Counted from the first letter of the stretch, positions 9,780 to 18,296 are shown. The stretch: 64,000 nt of DNA from Paracoccaceae bacterium (GCA_030697175.1 JAUYQR010000018.1:1-64000), one strand, 5' to 3'. Numbers and translations: made by a program. Notes: generated by a model not told the origin, from the sequence alone.

Positions 9780-10628
9780 ATGGCACGGCCGTATCGCTCG
9801 ATGCTCTACATCCCTGCGTCCAAGGAGAGGGCGCTGGAGAAGGCGCGCGACCTGCCGGCAGATGCAATCATCTTCGATCTGGAAGACGCGGTGCTGCCGG
9901 AAGAAAAGTCACGTGCGCGGGACATTCTGCTGCGGGAACTGGAGGTTGCGGATTTTGGATCGCGGGCGCGGATCGTGCGGATCAACGGGTTGGACACGGC
10001 CTGGGGGCGCGACGATGCGGCGGCCTTTGCGGGCAACGCGGCGGTGAACGGGGTGCTGGTGCCGAAGGTCGGGCGCGCGGCGGATCTGGATGCGGTTGCG
10101 GCGCTGATGCCGGACGTGCCGCTCTGGGCGATGATGGAGACGGCGCGGGGCATGTTGAATGCGGCCGAGATTGCGGCGCACCGGCGGCTGGTGGGGATGG
10201 TGGTCGGCACCAATGACCTTGCGCGCGAGATCGGCAGCCGGTTCCGCCCGGACCGCTTGCCGCTGATGGCCGGGCTGGGCGCTTGCGTGCTGGCGGCGAA
10301 GGCCGAGGGGCGGGTGGTGATCGACGGGGTCTACAACACCTTCAAGGACGCGGTCGGCTTGCGCGGGGAATGCGAGCAGGGCCGCGACATGGGGTTTGAC
10401 GGCAAGACGCTGATCCACCCCGACCAGTTGGCAGTGGCGAACGAAGTGTTCGCACCTTCGCCCGAAGAAATTTCTCTGGCTGCGCGGCAGATTGCGGCGT
10501 TCCGCGAGGCACGGGCGCGGGGCGAAGGGGTGGCGGTGCTGGACGGGCGGATCGTCGAGAACCTGCATGTCGAGACGGCAAGGCGGATTCTGGAACAGGC
10601 AGAGGCGATTGCGGGCGGCGGCGAATGA
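9780..10628 (+). CDS. mcl2: (3S)-malyl-CoA thioesterase, CitE-like
   Basis: Mcl2 hydrolyses (S)-malyl-CoA to malate and CoA, completing glyoxylate plus acetyl-CoA assimilation in the ethylmalonyl-CoA pathway. The 282 residues carry the HpcH/HpaI-CitE fold: RPYRSMLYIPASKERALEKA, IIFDLEDAV (metal and substrate site) near residue 33, RINGLDTAWG near 65, and GFDGKTLIHPDQLAVANEVF near 215. From memory, the R. sphaeroides thioesterase Mcl2 begins in the same way and lacks the extended N-terminus of the lyase Mcl1, so I prefer thioesterase over lyase. The start is the ATG at 9780 with GGAGA 8 bases upstream; the frame extends 25 codons further without support. Confidence 0.85.
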   Translation: MARPYRSMLYIPASKERALEKARDLPADAIIFDLEDAVLPEEKSRARDILLRELEVADFGSRARIVRINGLDTAWGRDDAAAFAGNAAVNGVLVPKVGRAADLDAVAALMPDVPLWAMMETARGMLNAAEIAAHRRLVGMVVGTNDLAREIGSRFRPDRLPLMAGLGACVLAAKAEGRVVIDGVYNTFKDAVGLRGECEQGRDMGFDGKTLIHPDQLAVANEVFAPSPEEISLAARQIAAFREARARGEGVAVLDGRIVENLHVETARRILEQAEAIAGGGE

Positions 10629-10667
10629 CGGCAGGGTGGCGGCACGGTCCTAACGGGAGTTTCGGGG

Positions 10668-11213
10668 ATGACGGTGCTGATACTTGGCGTAGCCCTGTGG
10701 TGGGGGGCGCATCTGTTCAAGCGGCTGGCCCCGGCGCGGCGGGCGGGCATGGGCGACAAGGGCAAGGGGCTGGTGACGCTGCTGCTGGTGGCGTCGGTGG
10801 TGCTGATGGTCTGGGGTTACCGGTCGGCGGAGTTCGTGCCGGTCTGGGAGCCGCCGGGCTTTCTGGTGCATGTGAACAACCTTCTGATGCTGCTGGCGTT
10901 CTACCTTTACGCGGCGAGCGGCATGAAGACCGGGATCACGCGGGTGATCCGGCATCCGCAACTGACCGGCTTCAAGACCTGGGCCGTGGCGCACCTTTTG
11001 GTAAATGGCGATCTGGCGTCGATCATCCTGTTTGGCGGGTTGCTGGCCTGGGCGGTGGTGGCGGTGATCGTGATCAACCGGTCCGAGCCAGCCTGGGTGC
11101 GGCCCGCGCCTGCGCCGGCGAAGAAAGAGGTCATGGCGGTGGTCGGGACGATCGTCGTCGTGGTGATCGTGATGCTGATCCACAACTGGCTGGGCGTGCC
11201 GCCCTGGGCCTGA
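10668..11213 (+). CDS. NnrU-family integral membrane protein
   Basis: This 181-residue protein has about five to six hydrophobic segments, at residues 1-20, 35-52, 68-85, 115-135 and 155-175. It has the HLFKRL and NLLMLLAFYLYAASG signatures of the NnrU family, first described near nitrite and nitric-oxide reductase genes and related to the isoprenoid-modifying Z-ISO enzymes. No denitrification gene is visible nearby, so a role in that pathway is not supported here. It is 39 bp downstream of mcl2 on the same strand and followed by a terminator-like repeat. Confidence 0.8.
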   Translation: MTVLILGVALWWGAHLFKRLAPARRAGMGDKGKGLVTLLLVASVVLMVWGYRSAEFVPVWEPPGFLVHVNNLLMLLAFYLYAASGMKTGITRVIRHPQLTGFKTWAVAHLLVNGDLASIILFGGLLAWAVVAVIVINRSEPAWVRPAPAPAKKEVMAVVGTIVVVVIVMLIHNWLGVPPWA

Positions 11214-11218
11214 GGGCG

Positions 11219-11303
11219 GACCGGGGGGTTTCACACCCCCCGGAAGCCCCCCCGGAAGCCCCCCGAAGCCCCCCGTGGGATATTTGTGCTAAGAGGAAGC
11301 ACA
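11219..11303. repeat. Dispersed GTTTCACAC hairpin element, copy 2
   Basis: CCGGGGGGTTTCACACCCCCCGG forms a strong hairpin just after the nnrU-like stop codon. It is followed by a run of CCCCCCGGAAG-type units and then CGTGGGATATTTGTGCTAAGAGGAAG. It has the same order and orientation as the copy at 6991-7042. It probably terminates the mcl2-nnrU transcript. Confidence 0.8.
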
Positions 11304-11331
11304 ACTCTGGACAAGTTGGAGGGACATTGCG

Positions 11332-11535
11332 GTGAAGCTCTATCGGTATCTGAGCGAGGATGACACGTCGGCCTTTTGCCACAAGGTGACGGCGGCCTTG
11401 AACAAGGGGTGGGTGCTGCATGGCGGGCCGACCTATGCCTTTGACGCGGCCAACGGGGTGATGCGCTGTGGCCAGGCGGTGGTGAAGGAGGTCGAGGGGG
11501 ACTATGCGCCGGACCTGAAACTGGGGGAGCTTTGA
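11332..11535 (+). CDS. DUF1737 domain protein
   Basis: This 67-residue protein starts MKLYRYLSEDDTSAFCHKVT and contains LNKGWVLHGGPTYAFD, the pattern of the DUF1737 family of unknown function. It begins with GTG at 11332, with TTGGAGGGAC about 8 bases upstream. Its stop codon is three bases from the start of mch, so the two genes are coupled. It may be a small accessory protein of the mch transcript; no biochemical role is known to me. Confidence 0.8.
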   Translation: MKLYRYLSEDDTSAFCHKVTAALNKGWVLHGGPTYAFDAANGVMRCGQAVVKEVEGDYAPDLKLGEL

Positions 11536-11537
11536 GG

Positions 11538-12566
11538 GTGGCGGACAAGACCAATCCGGGCCGGTTCTTCGAGGATTACCGCTTGGGCGAGGTGATCGTC
11601 CACGCCGTGCCGCGCACGGTGGGGGTGGGGGAGCGGGCGCTTTACCACGCGCTCTACCCGGCGCGGCATGCGGTCTGTTCGTCGGACGAGTTCGCCCGGG
11701 CGGTGGGACTGGCGGCATCGCCGCTGGATGATCTGCTGGCGTTCCACGTGGTCTTTGGCAAGACAGTGCCGGACATATCCCTGAACGCCGTGGCGAACCT
11801 TGGCTATGCCGAGGGGCGCTGGCTGCGGCCGGTCTGGCCGGGTGATACGTTGCGGGCGCAGTCCACCGTGATCGGGCTGAAGGAGACGTCGAGCGGGGCG
11901 ACCGGGGTGGTCTGGGTGCGGACCGTCGGGTTGAACCAGCGCGACGAGGCGGTGCTGGAATACGTGCGCTGGGTGATGGTCCGCAAGCGGCGGCGCGAGG
12001 TGGTGGTGCCGGTGACCGTGCCGGTGTTGGCGGGCGCGGTGGCTGCGGGTGATCTGGTGGTGCCAGCGGGCCTTGATTTCACGCGGTATGACTTTGCGCT
12101 GGCGGGCGAGCGGCACCGTTGCGGCGATTATTCGGTGGGCGAGATGATCGACCATGTCGACGGGGTGACGGTCGAAGAGGCCGAGCACATGCTGGCGACG
12201 CGGGCGTGGCAGAACACCTCGAAGGTGCATTTCGACGTCAGCCAGCGCGAGGACGGGCGGCGGCTGATCTATGGCGGGCATGTGATCAGTCTGGCGCGGA
12301 GCCTCAGCTTCAACGGCCTGGCCAACGCGCAGATGATCGTTGCGCTGAATGGCGGCGCCCATGCCAACCCGTGCTTTGCCGGCGACACGGTGCGCGCGTG
12401 GTCGGAGGTGCTGGACCGGGCCGAGACAGGTGCGCCCGGGGTTGGCGCGCTGCGGTTGCGGCTGGTGGCGACGAAGGGAGCGGCGGGGACATTGCGCGGC
12501 GCGGACGGGAAGTATCTGCCCGAAGTGCTGCTTGACCTCGACTACTGGGCGCTGATGCCGCTTTGA
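11538..12566 (+). CDS. mch: Mesaconyl-CoA hydratase (beta-methylmalyl-CoA dehydratase)
   Basis: Mch hydrates mesaconyl-C1-CoA to beta-methylmalyl-CoA in the ethylmalonyl-CoA pathway for acetyl-CoA assimilation. The 342-residue protein is a double hot-dog MaoC-like dehydratase. It begins DKTNPGRFFEDYRLGE and has SLNAVANLGYAEGRWLRPVW near residue 80. A second hot-dog segment, YGGHVISLARSLSFNGLANA, is near residue 247. I choose the GTG at 11538 because GGGGGAG lies 8 bases before it and family members begin just before TNPGRFFEDY. An upstream TTG at 11532 is possible. It directly precedes the sdh operon. Confidence 0.9.
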   Translation: MADKTNPGRFFEDYRLGEVIVHAVPRTVGVGERALYHALYPARHAVCSSDEFARAVGLAASPLDDLLAFHVVFGKTVPDISLNAVANLGYAEGRWLRPVWPGDTLRAQSTVIGLKETSSGATGVVWVRTVGLNQRDEAVLEYVRWVMVRKRRREVVVPVTVPVLAGAVAAGDLVVPAGLDFTRYDFALAGERHRCGDYSVGEMIDHVDGVTVEEAEHMLATRAWQNTSKVHFDVSQREDGRRLIYGGHVISLARSLSFNGLANAQMIVALNGGAHANPCFAGDTVRAWSEVLDRAETGAPGVGALRLRLVATKGAAGTLRGADGKYLPEVLLDLDYWALMPL

Positions 12567-12568
12567 TT

Positions 12569-12599
12569 TGTGATCACGCTGAAAAAAATCGTGATCACA
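12569..12599 (+). promoter_or_regulatory. Double TGTGATCACA operator array upstream of sdhC
   Basis: Palindromes at 12569-12578 (TGTGATCACG) and 12590-12599 (CGTGATCACA) have TGATCA centres exactly 21 bp apart, the same phasing as the three sites upstream of sucC. They start 2 bp after the mch stop and end 147 bp before the sdhC start. This makes a shared regulator of the suc and sdh operons likely. The regulator's identity is not visible in the window. Confidence 0.72.
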
Positions 12600-12621
12600 A
12601 ACGCGAAAAACTTGCTGCGGT

Positions 12622-12638
12622 AGCGCAAACTTTGCCGC
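12622..12638 (-). promoter_or_regulatory. GCAAAGTTTGC-type motif upstream of sdhC
   Basis: On the minus strand this reads GGCAAAGTTTGCGCTA. A near-identical GCAAAGTTGCG stands upstream of ccr at 29136-29147. The core resembles the RamB box of actinobacterial acetate regulators (AAAGTTTGCAAA, from memory), so a RamB/ScfR-like acetate regulator is possible. Two sites are weak evidence. Confidence 0.35.
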
Positions 12639-12745
12639 TCTGCGGCGTCTGTGCGCGTGACTTGGGCAAAAAACGCTATATTCAGAGGCATGTGATCTGA
12701 CGGCGCCGCGAAACTGAAGCGCCAAGGCGAGAAAGGAACACCGTG

Positions 12746-13138
12746 ATGGCTGAACCGAAACGGGTGGATCGACCGATCTCGCCCTTCATGATCGGGCCGT
12801 ACTATCGTCCGCAACTGACCTCGATCACCTCGATCCTGACGCGGATCACGGGCAATGCGCTGATCGTGGGTGTGGTGCTGGCGGTGTGGTGGCTGCTGGC
12901 AGCGGCGACGAGTGCGGAATACTTTGCGGTGGCCGATGCGGTGGCGACAAGCTGGTTCGGGGATCTGGTGTTCGCGGGGTCGGCGCTGGCGGTGTGGTAT
13001 CACCTTCTGGCGGGCTTGCGGCACCTGTACTGGGACAGCGGGCGCGGCCTGCACATCGAGACGGCGGAAAAGCTGGGCTGGGCCTGCCTGATCGGGTCGG
13101 TCGTGCTGACCGTCATCACCATCCTTCTGGTTCAATGA
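12746..13138 (+). CDS. sdhC: Succinate dehydrogenase, cytochrome b556 subunit
   Basis: This is a membrane anchor subunit of complex II that binds heme b and passes electrons to ubiquinone. The 130-residue protein starts MAEPKRVDRPISPF and has RPQLTSITSILTRITGNAL, the SdhC signature with the quinone-site Ser/Arg. It has three transmembrane helices (about residues 30-50, 70-90, 105-128). HLLAGLRHLYWD near residue 85 carries the heme-ligand histidine. The ATG at 12746 is preferred over the GTG at 12743 because of AAGGAAC spacing. It is first in the sdhC-sdhD-sdhA transcript and overlaps or abuts sdhD. Confidence 0.95.
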   Translation: MAEPKRVDRPISPFMIGPYYRPQLTSITSILTRITGNALIVGVVLAVWWLLAAATSAEYFAVADAVATSWFGDLVFAGSALAVWYHLLAGLRHLYWDSGRGLHIETAEKLGWACLIGSVVLTVITILLVQ

Positions 13139-13146
13139 GGCCGCCC

Positions 13147-13518
13147 ATGCGCTATCTGACCTTACGCAAACGGGCCGAAGGCTTCGGTTCTGCCCATACG
13201 GGGACCGAGCATCACTGGGCGATGACGATCTCGTCGGTCGGGCTGACCTTTCTTGTGCCGGTGTGGCTTTACATTTTCGGCAAGGCGCTGGGCCAGCCGC
13301 ATGATGTGGTGGTGGCGACATTCGGCAGTCCGTTTCCCGCGATCGTCACGGCGCTGTTGCTGGTGGTCGGGATGCGGCATTTCGCGATGGGCGCGACCGT
13401 GATGATCGAGGATTACACGCGCGGCACGACGCGCAAGGCGCTGGTGATCGGCGTGACGTTGCTGGCCTGGGTCGTGGCTGCGACCGGGCTTTTCGCGCTG
13501 GCGCGCATGGCGCTGTGA
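13147..13518 (+). CDS. sdhD: Succinate dehydrogenase, hydrophobic membrane anchor
   Basis: This is the second membrane anchor of complex II. The 123-residue protein begins [20 protein letters not shown], with [20 protein letters not shown] and three transmembrane helices. The histidine in the second helix region, [16 protein letters not shown] near residue 77, is the expected heme ligand and precedes the quinone-site D-Y. The start at 13147 has GAGG 7 bases upstream. An alternative ATG at 13135 overlaps the sdhC stop codon. Much longer upstream extensions of the frame are antisense or out-of-frame sdhC sequence. Confidence 0.93.
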   Translation: MRYLTLRKRAEGFGSAHTGTEHHWAMTISSVGLTFLVPVWLYIFGKALGQPHDVVVATFGSPFPAIVTALLLVVGMRHFAMGATVMIEDYTRGTTRKALVIGVTLLAWVVAATGLFALARMAL

Positions 13519-13525
13519 AGGACAT

Positions 13526-15331
13526 ATGATGACTGCCTATCCGTATGAAGTGCATGACTATGACGTGGTTGTGGTGGGGGCTGGCGGTGCCGGTTTGCGC
13601 GCTACCCTGGGGATGGCCGAACAGGGGCTTCGCACCGCCTGCGTGACCAAGGTGTTTCCGACGCGGTCGCATACCGTGGCCGCGCAGGGCGGAATTGCCG
13701 CCAGCCTTGGCAACATGGGGCCGGATTCGTGGCAATGGCACATGTACGACACTGTGAAGGGGTCGGACTGGCTGGGCGATACGGACGCAATGGAATACCT
13801 TGCGCGCGAGGCACCGAAGGCGGTGTACGAGTTGGAACACTACGGCGTTCCATTCAGCCGCACCGAAGAGGGCAAGATCTACCAGCGACCCTTCGGTGGT
13901 CATACCACCGAGTATGGCGAAGGCCCGCCGGTGCAGCGCACCTGTGCCGCCGCCGACCGGACCGGGCATGCGATCCTGCACACGCTTTATGGCCAAAGCC
14001 TGAAGAACAACGCGGAATTCTACATCGAATACTTTGCGCTTGATCTTGTGATCACAGACGGGCGCTGCACTGGCGTCGTCGCGTGGAAGCTGGATGACGG
14101 CACGATGCATGTCTTCAACGCCAAGATGGTGGTGCTGGCGACGGGTGGCTATGGCCGGGCCTATTTCAGCGCGACCTCGGCGCACACCTGCACCGGCGAT
14201 GGCGGAGGCATGGTGGCGCGGGCGGGGCTGCCGTTGCAGGACATGGAGTTCGTGCAGTTCCATCCGACCGGCATCTACGGCTCGGGCTGTCTGATCACTG
14301 AAGGCGCACGGGGCGAGGGCGGGTATCTGACCAACTCCGAAGGCGAGCGGTTCATGGAACGCTATGCGCCGACCTACAAGGATCTGGCGTCGCGCGACGT
14401 GGTTTCGCGCTGCATGACGATCGAGATCCGTGAAGGGCGCGGGGTGGGGCCGAACAAGGACCACATCCACCTGAACCTGAACCATCTGCCGAAGGAAACG
14501 CTGGAGTTGCGGCTGCCGGGGATTACCGAAAGCGCGCGGATCTTTGCGGGGGTCGATCTGCTGAAAGAGCCGATCCCGGTTCTGCCTACCGTGCATTACA
14601 ACATGGGCGGCATCCCGACGAACTATTGGGGCGAGGTGTTGAACCCCGTGCCGGGCAACCCCGACAACATCTTCCCCGGCCTGATGGCCGTGGGCGAGGC
14701 GGGCTGTGCATCGGTGCATGGCGCGAACCGGCTTGGGTCGAACAGCCTCATTGATCTGGTGGTCTTTGGGCGTGCGGCGGCAATTCGGGCCGGCGAAGTG
14801 GTAGACCGCAAGGCTGCCCTTGAACCGGTGAACAAGGCCGAGGTGGACCGCGCGCTGTCGCGGTTCGATGGCTTGCGTCATGCCAACGGCGCGGTGCCGA
14901 CGGCGGACCTGCGGCTGGAGATGCAAAAGACCATGCAGGCCGATGCCGCCGTCTTCCGCACCGACAAGACGCTTGCCGAGGGGGTCGCCAAGATGACCGC
15001 GATTGCCGGGCGGATGGACGACCTGAAGGTGACGGACCGCAGCATGGTGTGGAACAGTGACCTGATGGAGACGCTGGAACTGGGCAACCTGATGCCGAAC
15101 GCGCTGGCCACCATCGTGGCAGCCGAAGCGCGCAAGGAAAGCCGGGGCGCCCATGCGCAGGAAGACCATCCGAACCGCGACGACGTGAACTGGCGGGTGC
15201 ATTCGCTGGCCGTGGTGGACGGCGCGAAGGTTACGCTGTCGACCCGGCCCGTGCATCTGGCGCCTCTGACGACCGAGGCGCAGGGCGGGATCGATATGAA
15301 GAAGATCGCGCCGAAAGCGAGGGTGTACTGA
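13526..15331 (+). CDS. sdhA: Succinate dehydrogenase, flavoprotein subunit
   Basis: SdhA is the catalytic flavoprotein of complex II that oxidises succinate to fumarate on the cytoplasmic face of the membrane. The 601 residues match the family. The FAD-binding [13 protein letters not shown] is near residue 15. The covalent FAD attachment His49 is in [10 protein letters not shown]. The substrate-site segment [20 protein letters not shown] is near residue 250, and [13 protein letters not shown] near 355 carries the catalytic-site His. The FAD segment [13 protein letters not shown] is near 394. It is 7 bp downstream of sdhD. A lone TTGTGATCACAG occurs inside the coding sequence at 14047 but is not phased. 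Confidence 0.98.
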   Translation: MMTAYPYEVHDYDVVVVGAGGAGLRATLGMAEQGLRTACVTKVFPTRSHTVAAQGGIAASLGNMGPDSWQWHMYDTVKGSDWLGDTDAMEYLAREAPKAVYELEHYGVPFSRTEEGKIYQRPFGGHTTEYGEGPPVQRTCAAADRTGHAILHTLYGQSLKNNAEFYIEYFALDLVITDGRCTGVVAWKLDDGTMHVFNAKMVVLATGGYGRAYFSATSAHTCTGDGGGMVARAGLPLQDMEFVQFHPTGIYGSGCLITEGARGEGGYLTNSEGERFMERYAPTYKDLASRDVVSRCMTIEIREGRGVGPNKDHIHLNLNHLPKETLELRLPGITESARIFAGVDLLKEPIPVLPTVHYNMGGIPTNYWGEVLNPVPGNPDNIFPGLMAVGEAGCASVHGANRLGSNSLIDLVVFGRAAAIRAGEVVDRKAALEPVNKAEVDRALSRFDGLRHANGAVPTADLRLEMQKTMQADAAVFRTDKTLAEGVAKMTAIAGRMDDLKVTDRSMVWNSDLMETLELGNLMPNALATIVAAEARKESRGAHAQEDHPNRDDVNWRVHSLAVVDGAKVTLSTRPVHLAPLTTEAQGGIDMKKIAPKARVY

Positions 15332-15753
15332 TGCGTTCGGCACTGCTTGTGACATGTCTTGTGCCGATCCCGATGGGCTGCCAGACAAGTGCGCCGCCGT
15401 CGCTCAACGACCCCGACGTGATAGCGCGATGCACCGCCGAGTCCGGCTTTACGGCGCGTGCAGCCGCTGCCCGGGCCGCCGGTGCAACCGGCCGGATATC
15501 TTCGACTCCGGAAGAACTTGCTGCGATAAACGCTTGTGCGGCAGGCCAGAGTACAACCACGCTGCAATCGGTGGGAGGCATGCCGCAATCCACCACGCGC
15601 AAGGTGACGGCGACGGGCACCACCGAAACCTACATCTACGGTTCGCCACCCGCGGCAACGCCGGCTTCGACACCTGTCAGCACGGGCACCACTGGCGGGC
15701 GCTATTGCAATGTGCTGACGGGCGGGGCCGGATACGGCTGCCTGAAACCGTAA
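15331..15753 (+). CDS. Small exported protein (possible lipoprotein) in the sdh operon
   Basis: This 140-residue protein starts one base inside the sdhA stop codon (TGATG), so it is translationally coupled to sdhA. The N-terminus [20 protein letters not shown] has a lipobox-like PMGC, suggesting lipidation at Cys17. The remainder has a cysteine pair (ARCTAESGF and NACAAGQ) and a Thr/Ser-rich low-complexity stretch. It ends in GGRYCNVLTGGAGYGCLKP, again with two cysteines. No domain is recognised. It lies between sdhA and sdhB, and relatives also have small hypothetical genes at this point. Confidence 0.7.
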   Translation: MRSALLVTCLVPIPMGCQTSAPPSLNDPDVIARCTAESGFTARAAAARAAGATGRISSTPEELAAINACAAGQSTTTLQSVGGMPQSTTRKVTATGTTETYIYGSPPAATPASTPVSTGTTGGRYCNVLTGGAGYGCLKP

Positions 15754-15763
15754 GGAGGAACTG

Positions 15764-16075
15764 ATGCGCTGGGCAATCTTGCTTGCTGTGCTTCCCCTGG
15801 CGGCCTGCGACCCGCAGGTCTTTGCCGACAAGACGATGCGGCAAGTGGCAAGCCAGGTCGTGTTGCCGGTGGTGAATCTTGATATGCCGGCAGGCCCGGC
15901 GCAGGCGGCAACGAACTGCATCCTTGACGCGGCCAGCCCGGACGAGGTGCGTCTTCTGGCGCGAGACGTGGGGGTGGAGGCTGGCACCTCGACCAAGGCC
16001 ACGATCCGCGAGATCGCTTTGCGCCCTGCGGCGCAGGCCTGCTACGCCGCCAATGGCGTGCCGCCGATCGGGTGA
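15764..16075 (+). CDS. Small putative lipoprotein in the sdh operon
   Basis: This 103-residue protein has a good lipoprotein signal (MRWAILLAVLPLAACDPQVF, lipobox LAAC, lipidated Cys15). The mature part has two further cysteines (NCILDAASPDEVRLLARDVG and AQACYAANGVP) that could form a disulfide. It lies 10 bp after the previous gene with a GGAGG-like site (AAGGAGGAACTG) and 4 bp before the next. The family is not recognised. A role in the periplasm or at a membrane surface is inferred from the signal only. Confidence 0.75.
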   Translation: MRWAILLAVLPLAACDPQVFADKTMRQVASQVVLPVVNLDMPAGPAQAATNCILDAASPDEVRLLARDVGVEAGTSTKATIREIALRPAAQACYAANGVPPIG

Positions 16076-16079
16076 TGGC

Positions 16080-16367
16080 ATGAAACGGCTTGGTATCCTT
16101 CTGTTTCTGGCGGCCTGTGGCCCGGTCACGCTGCAGCAGGCCGAGCGCCAGTGTTTCGAGCGCGCACGTCTGGCGCAGCAACCGCGCGGCGAGGTGGCGA
16201 TCGGTGTCGGCTCGGGCGGGCGTGCGGCGGCGGGCGCGGAACTGACGGTCACTTCCGATTACCTGATGGGGCGCGATCCGGCGGCGGTCTACGAAGCCTG
16301 CGTGGTGGCCAAATCGGGCGAACTGCCCAGCCGGCCGCTGTATCAGCGTCCGGATTGGCGAGGCTAG
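16080..16367 (+). CDS. Small putative lipoprotein in the sdh operon
   Basis: This 95-residue protein starts MKRLGILLFLAACGPVTLQQ, with lipobox LAAC and lipidated Cys13. The mature part contains AERQCFERARLAQQPRGEV, a glycine-rich region, and YEACVVAKSGELP. The pattern of two widely spaced cysteines is shared with the preceding lipoprotein, so the two may be related or work together. The frame is open further upstream, but the ATG at 16080 begins the signal peptide. It ends one base before the glycosyltransferase gene. Confidence 0.72.
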   Translation: MKRLGILLFLAACGPVTLQQAERQCFERARLAQQPRGEVAIGVGSGGRAAAGAELTVTSDYLMGRDPAAVYEACVVAKSGELPSRPLYQRPDWRG

Positions 16368-16368
16368 G

Positions 16369-17508
16369 ATGAGCGCGTTGCCCGACATGCAGCTTTTCCG
16401 CGACGTGCCGGTGGTTCCGGTGGCGAAGGCGCGACGAACGGTTGTGACGGGCGGGCCGATCTGGCCGAAGTTCGAGACGCAGGTTGCCGCGCGGCATTGC
16501 CGGGGCGGGGTTGCGCAAGACACCGCGCCAAGGCCGCCCACCGGCCGGATTGCCACAGAGACGCGACCGGCAGTCTGGGGCGGATACCTGATCCGGCATT
16601 TCGGGCATCTGGTGGCCGAGCAGTTGACCCGGCTGCCGCAATCGCTGCGCGACCGGCCCGATGACATCTGTCTGTTCACCGTGCCGCCCGAGGACCGCCC
16701 GGAAACCCTGCCCGGCTACATCTGGGATGTGCTGGACTGGCACGGTGTCCGCCGCGACCGGGTGGTTATCGTCAGTGACCCCTGCCTTGTGCAGACGCTG
16801 CACGTTGCGGCGCAGGGCGAGATGCTGGGACAGATTCCGACCGCGACGGAATATCTGGACCTGCTTGAAGACCGTGCGCGCCGCAACGCGCTGCTGCCCG
16901 AGCGTCATCGGCTGGTGTTTGTCACCCGCGCCGGGCTGGTGCCAGCGGGTGGTGGCGGCCATGCGGGCGAAGGCTATCTTGCGACGCTGCTGGAAGGCTT
17001 GGGCGTGCGGATACTGGACCCGGGCCGGGTGTCGCTGCGCGAGCAATTGGCGCTCTATGCCGGGGCATCCGTGCTGCTCTTTTCCGAAGGCTCCGCGCTG
17101 CATGGCCGCACCCTGGTGGGCCGCGTGCGGCAGGAGATCCATGTGCTGCGCCGCCGGCCGCAGCGCAACACCGCGCGATTGCAGTTGAAGCCGCGCTGCC
17201 GGCATCTGGCCTATCATGAGACGGTTGCCGGCAAGCTGGGCACCGAGACCGACACCCGCGCCAGCCGGGTGGACCGCGAAGTGGCGCTGTATGACCGGGA
17301 CGCATTGTTCGTGGCCTTGGCCGAGGTTGGCATCGACCTCTCGCCGGTGTGGGACGACACCGCCTACCGCGCTGCCGCCGAGGCCGATCTGGCCGGATGG
17401 ATGGCGGCAAACCCAACAACACCGGGCCAGCGTGCCGTGAACGAGGCCGTGCTGGCCCGTCTTGGCCTGACGCCCGACTTTACGCGCCTTGTTGGCGCAC
17501 CTGCATGA
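16369..17508 (+). CDS. DUF563 / GT61-like glycosyltransferase
   Basis: This 379-residue protein has WGGYLIRHFGHLVAEQLTRL near residue 70, matching the GG..xxHFGHFxxExLxR signature of DUF563 (glycosyltransferase family 61). A C-terminal nucleotide-sugar-binding-like segment, LYAGASVLLFSEGSALHG near residue 228, is typical of the second half of this fold. Acceptor and donor are unknown; bacterial members often act on surface polysaccharides. It lies between sdhA and sdhB with one-base spacing to the preceding lipoprotein and 11 bp to sdhB. It therefore appears to be part of the sdh transcript although unrelated to respiration. Confidence 0.75.
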   Translation: MSALPDMQLFRDVPVVPVAKARRTVVTGGPIWPKFETQVAARHCRGGVAQDTAPRPPTGRIATETRPAVWGGYLIRHFGHLVAEQLTRLPQSLRDRPDDICLFTVPPEDRPETLPGYIWDVLDWHGVRRDRVVIVSDPCLVQTLHVAAQGEMLGQIPTATEYLDLLEDRARRNALLPERHRLVFVTRAGLVPAGGGGHAGEGYLATLLEGLGVRILDPGRVSLREQLALYAGASVLLFSEGSALHGRTLVGRVRQEIHVLRRRPQRNTARLQLKPRCRHLAYHETVAGKLGTETDTRASRVDREVALYDRDALFVALAEVGIDLSPVWDDTAYRAAAEADLAGWMAANPTTPGQRAVNEAVLARLGLTPDFTRLVGAPA

Positions 17509-17519
17509 AAGGCTGAAAC

Positions 17520-18296
17520 ATGGCTCAGTTCTCGCTGCCGAAAAACTCGACCATCCGCACCGGTAAGACCTGGCCCAAGCCGGACGGCAAGAACGTGCGC
17601 AAGTTCCAGGTCTACCGCTGGACGCCGGATGACGGGCAGAACCCGCGGGTCGACACCTATTTCGTCGATATGGACACTTGCGGCCCGATGGTTCTGGACG
17701 CGCTGATCAAGATCAAGAACGAGATCGACCCGACGCTGACGTTCCGCCGGTCGTGCCGCGAGGGCATCTGCGGATCGTGCGCGATGAACATCGACGGGAT
17801 CAACACGCTGGCCTGCATCTACGGTCTGGACGAGGTGAAGGGCGACGTGCGGATCTATCCGTTGCCGCACATGCCGGTGATCCGCGACCTGATCCCCGAC
17901 CTGACGCATTTCTACGCCCAGCACGCCAGCATCATGCCGTGGCTGGAAACCAAGACCAACCGCCCGGCCAAGGAATGGCGCCAGTCGATCGAGGACCGGT
18001 CCAAGCTGGACGGGCTTTATGAATGCGTGATGTGCGCCTCGTGTTCGACGGCCTGCCCGAGCTACTGGTGGAACAGCGACCGCTACCTTGGGCCGGCGGC
18101 ATTGCTGCATGCCTACCGCTGGATCATCGACAGCCGCGACGAGGCGACGGGCGAGCGGCTGGATGACCTGGAAGATCCCTTCAAGCTGTATCGCTGCCAC
18201 ACCATCATGAACTGCGCCAAGACCTGCCCCAAGGGCCTGAACCCCGCCAAGGCGATTGCCGAGATCAAGAAGATGATGGTCGAACGGATCGTCTGA
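17520..18296 (+). CDS. sdhB: Succinate dehydrogenase, iron-sulfur subunit
   Basis: SdhB carries electrons from the flavin to the membrane anchors of complex II. The 258 residues have the 2Fe-2S ferredoxin motif [16 protein letters not shown] with a fourth Cys in NTLAC, near residues 75-97. The 4Fe-4S site is [16 protein letters not shown] near 170, and the 3Fe-4S and second-half cysteines are in [19 protein letters not shown] near 227. All expected cysteines are present. It follows the inserted lipoprotein and glycosyltransferase genes by 11 bp, so it is still likely co-transcribed with sdhCDA. Confidence 0.98.
   Translation: MAQFSLPKNSTIRTGKTWPKPDGKNVRKFQVYRWTPDDGQNPRVDTYFVDMDTCGPMVLDALIKIKNEIDPTLTFRRSCREGICGSCAMNIDGINTLACIYGLDEVKGDVRIYPLPHMPVIRDLIPDLTHFYAQHASIMPWLETKTNRPAKEWRQSIEDRSKLDGLYECVMCASCSTACPSYWWNSDRYLGPAALLHAYRWIIDSRDEATGERLDDLEDPFKLYRCHTIMNCAKTCPKGLNPAKAIAEIKKMMVERIV

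Noticed and set aside
14047-14056. TTGTGATCACAG inside sdhA, like the TCA operator core
   Set aside because: It is a single site, not phased with another, inside a conserved coding segment (LVIT). It may be chance; I do not count it as part of the regulatory arrays.
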